Shown here: one piece after another, positions 55,089 through 58,943 of the stretch
Numbering within the stretch: position 1 is the stretch's first letter
Layout of the letters: each line of letters starts with the position of its first letter
NCBI GenBank assembly: GCA_018716105.1
Contig: DVKH01000029.1
Location: forward strand, 1-58,943
Length of the DNA stretch: 58,943 nt
Direction: 5' to 3'
DNA from: Candidatus Fimivivens faecavium
GTDB taxonomy: Bacteria > Bacillota > Clostridia > Oscillospirales > Ruminococcaceae
Position numbers and translations under genes: made by a program
Notes under the pieces: model-generated
Databases searched by the model: none
What the model saw: only the letters and a program-made list of their open reading frames with translations
What the model was told of the DNA's origin: nothing

Positions 55089-56236
55089 TCCCGTCCCCCC
55101 TTCTGAAACCAAGGCGGAAGCGCCAAGGCAACCAGCGCCAACGTCCAGACAGCCGCGGACAGCCGCGCCGCGCCGCCGGCGGCCGCGCCAAACAGCTCGC
55201 TGGTCAGCGCCAGAGCGGGCGCCGTCGGCAGGAACTGCGCCGCCCTCTGCAATGCCGCCGGAAGGAAGACGGAAGGGAGGAAGCATCCTCCCAGCGCCCC
55301 CATCACCGACACAGCCGGGACCAAAACCCGAAGACAGCTTTCACCGGCGCCAAAATGGGAGCAGAAGAAAAAGCCGAACGCCGCCGCCAAAAACGCGAGC
55401 GGCGCCGCCGTCCGCAATCCCCGCCCCATTGCCAGCGCAAGGGCGGCGCACACGGCCAGCTCAAACAACAGGATCCCAGTCAACACGCCGCCCGCAAGGG
55501 AAGCCCGTTTGAACGCGGAGAGGCGCTGCCCCCGGCCGAAACCGAGCAGCGCGCCCGCGCCGTCCGCCCACAGGAAGGTCATGCACAGGAGCAGAAGCGC
55601 CATCCCCGAAGCGACGGCAAAATCCGGGAGCGAGAGGGTCCCCGCGCCTTTGAGCTCCTCCTGTGCAATCCGGCTGCCGCGGCTCACGAACGCATCGGCG
55701 AAAAAGAGGTTTGCATCCAGCAAAAGCTTCTGCCGCTCCTCGGGCGAAAGGCCCCTTGTTCCCGGCGCCGAGAGCACAGCCTGGATCCCCGCCTGCGCGT
55801 TCGAAAGGTCCCGTTCGAGCGCGAGGGCGATCTCCCTCACCAGAAGCGCCTCCACAGGCGAGGAGAGCCGGAGCGTCACCTCCGGCGCATGGTTTTCACC
55901 GCTCATCACGCTGTCGAGAAAGCCCTCCGGGATCCGGACGACCGCCGCGCAGTCCGACGTGTCCTCCCCCTCCTGGACCAGCTTCGCTTCCACCCTGCCG
56001 GAAAACGATTCTTCCCGCAGCGCGCGGGAAATCAGCGCCGCCGTCAACGGGTTTTCGTCCCGGTTGACCACGGCGATCCGCGCAGGCGGCGGCGAAGCCA
56101 CAATCCCCGCGGGAACCGCGCCCGGCACAGCCGCGAGAACCGCCAGAACGACGGCGAGGCACGGCAGCCCCCGGCCGCCGTGCCCGCGCAGAGATAGCTT
56201 TAGGAACATCCAAAACGAGGCAACATACAATCCCAT
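55085..56236 (-). CDS. ABC-2 type transporter permease (second subunit)
   Basis: 383 residues from ATG 56236, seven bases after AGGAG; the ATG at 56242 is too near the binding site. TM1 at about 25-45, then a 160-residue extracellular region (VVNRDENPLTAALISRAL; VVRIPEGFLDSVMSGEN) of the ABC-2/YhgE type, then five hydrophobic segments and a short basic end. It forms a heterodimeric channel with the next gene product, with which it overlaps by four bases. Confidence 0.82.
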   Translation of the reverse strand: MGLYVASFWMFLKLSLRGHGGRGLPCLAVVLAVLAAVPGAVPAGIVASPPPARIAVVNRDENPLTAALISRALREESFSGRVEAKLVQEGEDTSDCAAVVRIPEGFLDSVMSGENHAPEVTLRLSSPVEALLVREIALALERDLSNAQAGIQAVLSAPGTRGLSPEERQKLLLDANLFFADAFVSRGSRIAQEELKGAGTLSLPDFAVASGMALLLLCMTFLWADGAGALLGFGRGQRLSAFKRASLAGGVLTGILLFELAVCAALALAMGRGLRTAAPLAFLAAAFGFFFCSHFGAGESCLRVLVPAVSVMGALGGCFLPSVFLPAALQRAAQFLPTAPALALTSELFGAAAGGAARLSAAVWTLALVALALPPWFQKGGRE

Positions 56237-56264
56237 CAGCATGCTCCTTTGATCAGATCGGATT

Positions 56265-57866
56265 TCAGGCGCCCATCAGCAGGCTGTACGCCTTCATCAC
56301 AAGCCCCTGCAAACCGGCCTCATATTCGCTGGAAAGCTGCGCCCAGTCGGATTCGGTCATCGAAGCCACCGGCGTATGCTCCCCGGTAAAGGTATAGCCG
56401 TCCTCCAGCGGGGTCGAGTCAAACGCGCCGGAAAGGACAAGCGAATACTCGGGGCCGTCCTCCAACTGGAGGCCCATCTGGACAGATGGGAAATCATAAG
56501 TATCGGTCTCGCCTTCGGTTGTCAGCGTCCCATCCGCATCAAACGAAAGCTGGATCACATTATTCCCGTCTTCGGAGACATCGACGCCCATGTCGAGGCC
56601 GATCGTCCCGTCCGCGCCGTAAAGCACATTCTCGTTGACGGTTAACGTCACCGCCTTGCCCGACATCACCATGTTCAGGTCGACGCCATAGACATTATCC
56701 TGATATGCGCTGTTCATATCCATAACGATGTCGATGGCCTCGCCGCCGTCCGAAACGCTCATGGCCAGATTCATCGTCTGCTCGTTCGGGGCTGGATAGG
56801 CAAAATCCATCACAATTTCCCCGAACGTCACTTCTTCCAGCGCGGGCTGGCCGGGCGTTCCAACGAGATGGACCTTCCGGATGATCTTCCCGTCGACCGA
56901 AACGGTCATCACAACCGGTATCTCCGGCAGGCCCTTCTCCAGCTCCAGGAGCATGGTATTGTTGACAAAATCGTCATAGCTGGTTCCAAGCTGTTCCAGC
57001 ATCGGCGTAAAAGCCGAGCGGTAGATGGCGGACAAGTCGGAGTCGAAATAGAGATAGCGCACCAGGTCCAGAACCGACTGCCGCACCGCGCCGCCTTCAA
57101 GCGTGACGGTATAGCTCGTGAGCCCGTCGATTTTCCCCGCGCTCTCGAACGCCGCGGTCTCCATCACCGGCTGGAACAGCGCCTTCATATCGGCCGTGAG
57201 TTTTTCCTGATCAAAGGCGAACCCATTCGCGGCCGCGCCGGATTCAAATTCCATGTTGAGGGAATCGCAGAGTTCCTGAAGATCCTGTTCCGTTATGCCA
57301 AGCTGTTGGAGATAGCTGTTATCCCGAAGGTCCTCCACCGCGGTTTTGGGGTTGATCGAAAGCATCGTATCCGAAAACGACGGAATCCCAAACGCAAACA
57401 GGTCGGGCGAGGTATAAACATAGCCGTCGATCAGGTCGCTGCCGCTGACCTGAAGCGCCGCCGTCAACTCCGCCACCATCCGCTCCGGATCGGTGGTCAT
57501 CGTCCCATGAATCCCCGATCCGCCGAGCAGACTGCTGTACATCGCGGCGCCCTCAAAGCCGGAGATCGACTCGAAGTTCAGCTCATAGTTCTGCGTCGAC
57601 GCCTGCTGCCCGCCGGCTTGGTAGAGCTTTTCAATCAATGGGATCTCTTTTTTCAACGTATCCGCGTCCTTCTGCCACTGGGCCTCGGACGCTTTCCATG
57701 CGCTTTCCACCGCCGATTTGGGGTCTGATGGACGCAGAAACGCCCAGGCAAGCCCCGCCACCGCCACGACAACTACGGCCAGGGCCGCAATCAGCGGAAC
57801 AGGACTCTTCTTTTTCGGCCCGCCTTCAATCGCGCTGTAGGCACTGCTGTAATCCGTATCGCTCAT
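56265..57866 (-). CDS. Membrane-anchored extracellular protein of unknown function in an exporter operon
   Basis: 533 residues. A short cytoplasmic part with PKKKSP, one TM helix at about 23-43, and a 490-residue outside domain rich in Asp, Glu, Thr and Gly, mostly beta, with several N-E-x-x-Y-G-A-D-G and similar repeats near 400-500. No lipobox and no cysteine pair are evident. It lies between the ATPase and the two permease genes of one operon, so it is probably a partner of the exporter: a receptor, immunity protein or periplasmic-type adaptor. I do not recognise its family. Confidence 0.78.
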   Translation of the reverse strand: MSDTDYSSAYSAIEGGPKKKSPVPLIAALAVVVVAVAGLAWAFLRPSDPKSAVESAWKASEAQWQKDADTLKKEIPLIEKLYQAGGQQASTQNYELNFESISGFEGAAMYSSLLGGSGIHGTMTTDPERMVAELTAALQVSGSDLIDGYVYTSPDLFAFGIPSFSDTMLSINPKTAVEDLRDNSYLQQLGITEQDLQELCDSLNMEFESGAAANGFAFDQEKLTADMKALFQPVMETAAFESAGKIDGLTSYTVTLEGGAVRQSVLDLVRYLYFDSDLSAIYRSAFTPMLEQLGTSYDDFVNNTMLLELEKGLPEIPVVMTVSVDGKIIRKVHLVGTPGQPALEEVTFGEIVMDFAYPAPNEQTMNLAMSVSDGGEAIDIVMDMNSAYQDNVYGVDLNMVMSGKAVTLTVNENVLYGADGTIGLDMGVDVSEDGNNVIQLSFDADGTLTTEGETDTYDFPSVQMGLQLEDGPEYSLVLSGAFDSTPLEDGYTFTGEHTPVASMTESDWAQLSSEYEAGLQGLVMKAYSLLMGA

Positions 57867-57939
57867 TTTAATACCTCCCTATTCCTTTCCACTCCGCCGC
57901 GCCCCCTTGGCGATACGCACGGAGCCGCCTTTCGGCGGT

Positions 57940-58650
57940 TTATCTATCTTCAAGCGCCGTGCCCTCCCCCTCTGTCCCGGCACAGCCGGAGAGGAGGTTC
58001 AGCACGCGCAGTCTACGCTCTTTTGGGCTCATTTCATCTGTCAGGACCTCCCGGGCGGCAAAACGCCCTCCCTCCAGAAGATACACCTCCCGGCCGATCG
58101 CCGAAATCCTCATCGGGTCGTGGGAAGTCATCAGAATCCCGCCGCCCGACGCGAGAAACTCCCGGAGAAGCGCTTCCAATTCCTCTCCGCCCGTCCGGTC
58201 GAGCGCGGCAAATGGTTCGTCAAGGATCAGAGTCTTCGGCGACCCGGCCAGTGCAAGGCAGACCGAAAGGCGTTTCTGCACGCCCCCCGAAAGGCTGCGC
58301 GCCCGCTTTGACGCATGTTCCAAAAGGCCAAGCTTTACCTCCGGGGAACCCGTTTCAAAAGGCCGGTTTTTTTTCCGCCCATGTGCCGCAATCCACAATT
58401 CGAGATGATCCCGAACGCTCAGCTCCGGCAGAAGCGCCGGGGCCTGCGGGACAAATCCGATTTCCCCGTCTGAGGCAACGTCCCCGCCGTCGGGCCTGAT
58501 CAGCCCCGCCGCGATGGAGAGAAGCGTCGACTTCCCCTGCGCGTTGCGGCCCGCGACGCAGACCGCCTCGCCGGATTCCACCGAAAGCCCGATACCGCCG
58601 AGCACTGTGCGCCCGCCATAGTTTTTCCGGATATCCCTCAGACAGAGCAT
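57940..58650 (-). CDS. ABC transporter ATP-binding protein (exporter type)
   Basis: 236 residues with Walker A GRNAQGKST near residue 34 (the usual G-x-N-G-x-G-K-S/T has A in place of the second glycine), Q-loop FVPQAPALLPEL, signature LSGGVQKRLSVC, Walker B TLILDEPFAALD and switch histidine TSHD. It belongs to the CcmA/NatA-like ATPases that drive ABC-2 permeases. It is first in the operon of four. A possible -10 box TATACT lies at 58682-58687 on the minus strand, with only a weak -35. Confidence 0.9.
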   Translation of the reverse strand: MLCLRDIRKNYGGRTVLGGIGLSVESGEAVCVAGRNAQGKSTLLSIAAGLIRPDGGDVASDGEIGFVPQAPALLPELSVRDHLELWIAAHGRKKNRPFETGSPEVKLGLLEHASKRARSLSGGVQKRLSVCLALAGSPKTLILDEPFAALDRTGGEELEALLREFLASGGGILMTSHDPMRISAIGREVYLLEGGRFAAREVLTDEMSPKERRLRVLNLLSGCAGTEGEGTALEDR

Positions 58651-58805
58651 CGTGTCCCCCCGTTTCCATACCCTGTTCTTTAGTATACTTTATTTTGTAT
58701 GGATTGGGAAGTCAAAAAAGTACAAGCGCGCTATTTTTGTTCGAAACCGACAATCGTTCAGCGCCCGGATCAGGCCGTATTCCTGCGTGAAGCGCAGGAT
58801 ACAAA

Positions 58806-58832
58806 ACGGGAACCGGCTGTGCCGGTTCCCGT
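58806..58832 (-). terminator. Terminator of gapA
   Basis: ACGGGAACCGGC (58806-58817) and GCCGGTTCCCGT (58821-58832) form a 12-bp perfect stem with a TGT loop; on the minus strand TTTTG follows. It is 25 bp after the gapA stop. Confidence 0.8.
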
Positions 58833-58857
58833 CGTCCCTTGATTCACATTTTCAGGT

Positions 58858-58943
58858 TTACTTTGCGTCAACCTTCGCCATATGCGCGATCAGCTCGAGC
58901 ACCTTGTTGGAATAACCCCACTCGTTGTCGTACCAGGAGACGA
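58858..58943 (-). CDS. gapA: Glyceraldehyde-3-phosphate dehydrogenase, C-terminal fragment (cut by window edge)
   Basis: The last 28 codons read SWYDNEWGYSNKVLELIAHM and AKVDAK before TAA. WYDNEWGYS is the near-invariant C-terminal motif of type I GAPDH, the NAD-linked glycolytic enzyme. The catalytic cysteine region lies outside the window. Confidence 0.93.
   Translation of the reverse strand, partial: VSWYDNEWGYSNKVLELIAHMAKVDAK

Overview
The window is about 59 kb of GC-rich chromosome from an endospore-forming Clostridia-type Firmicute, most likely an Oscillospiraceae/Ruminococcaceae-like anaerobe. The reasons are spmA/spmB and an AbrB regulator, the rpoBC plus rpsL-rpsG-fusA-tuf block, a separate glgD beside glgC, strong AGGAGG-type ribosome binding sites with GTG and TTG starts, and consensus sigma-A promoters. 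The genus cannot be named from the sequence alone. No rRNA, tRNA, CRISPR array, transposase, integrase or phage gene was recognised.

Layout. 1-11 kb (minus strand): rpoB-rpoC, then rpsL-rpsG-fusA-tuf (tuf cut by the window edge), with clear promoters before rpoB, rpsL and tuf. 11-13.8 kb: a secreted coiled-coil surface protein behind a long structured leader. 13.8-20.8 kb: an adenosylcobalamin riboswitch with an intrinsic terminator, followed by hemA, a Met8/CysG-type precorrin-2 dehydrogenase, hemC, a cobA-hemD fusion, hemB and hemL. These make uroporphyrinogen III and then precorrin-2/sirohydrochlorin from glutamyl-tRNA, so corrinoid end product controls its own precursor supply. 20.9-28.6 kb: a strong promoter, a 39-codon Phe/Tyr-rich leader peptide, a terminator and then aroF, aroB, aroA, aroC, pheA, an aroE-aroK fusion and aroQ. 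This is the whole shikimate pathway plus the branch to phenylpyruvate in one operon.

28.6-38.3 kb is a mosaic of small units: a ProX-type editing protein, a NitT/TauT-type ABC importer, a small ribbon-helix-helix protein, spmA-spmB divergent from an abrB gene, a DUF975 membrane protein next to the corrinoid adenosyltransferase, a histidine phosphatase, an XRE regulator with its own operator, and a nitroreductase behind an unusual GC-rich structured leader. 38.3-43.7 kb: a lipoprotein with three Ca-loop-like motifs, a PhoB-type response regulator, a sensor kinase, a YqhQ-like protein (DUF1385) and prmC. 43.7-45 kb: an AT-richer lipoprotein gene with an internal duplication. 45-47.9 kb: a U32 peptidase-family gene and udk. 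48-53.9 kb: glycogen operon glgB-glgC-glgD-glgA. 54-58.7 kb: an ABC-2 exporter (ATPase, a membrane-anchored extracellular protein of unknown function, two permeases). The right edge cuts the 3' end of a gapA gene.

The most interesting element is the Phe/Tyr leader peptide and terminator ahead of the aromatic operon. It looks like classical ribosome-mediated attenuation, in a bacterial group where T-box or protein control of such operons is the usual expectation. Next are the unexplained structured leader before the nitroreductase, the inverted repeat enclosing the -35 of the riboswitch promoter, the long hairpin between rpoC and rpsL, and the novel-looking exporter partner protein.
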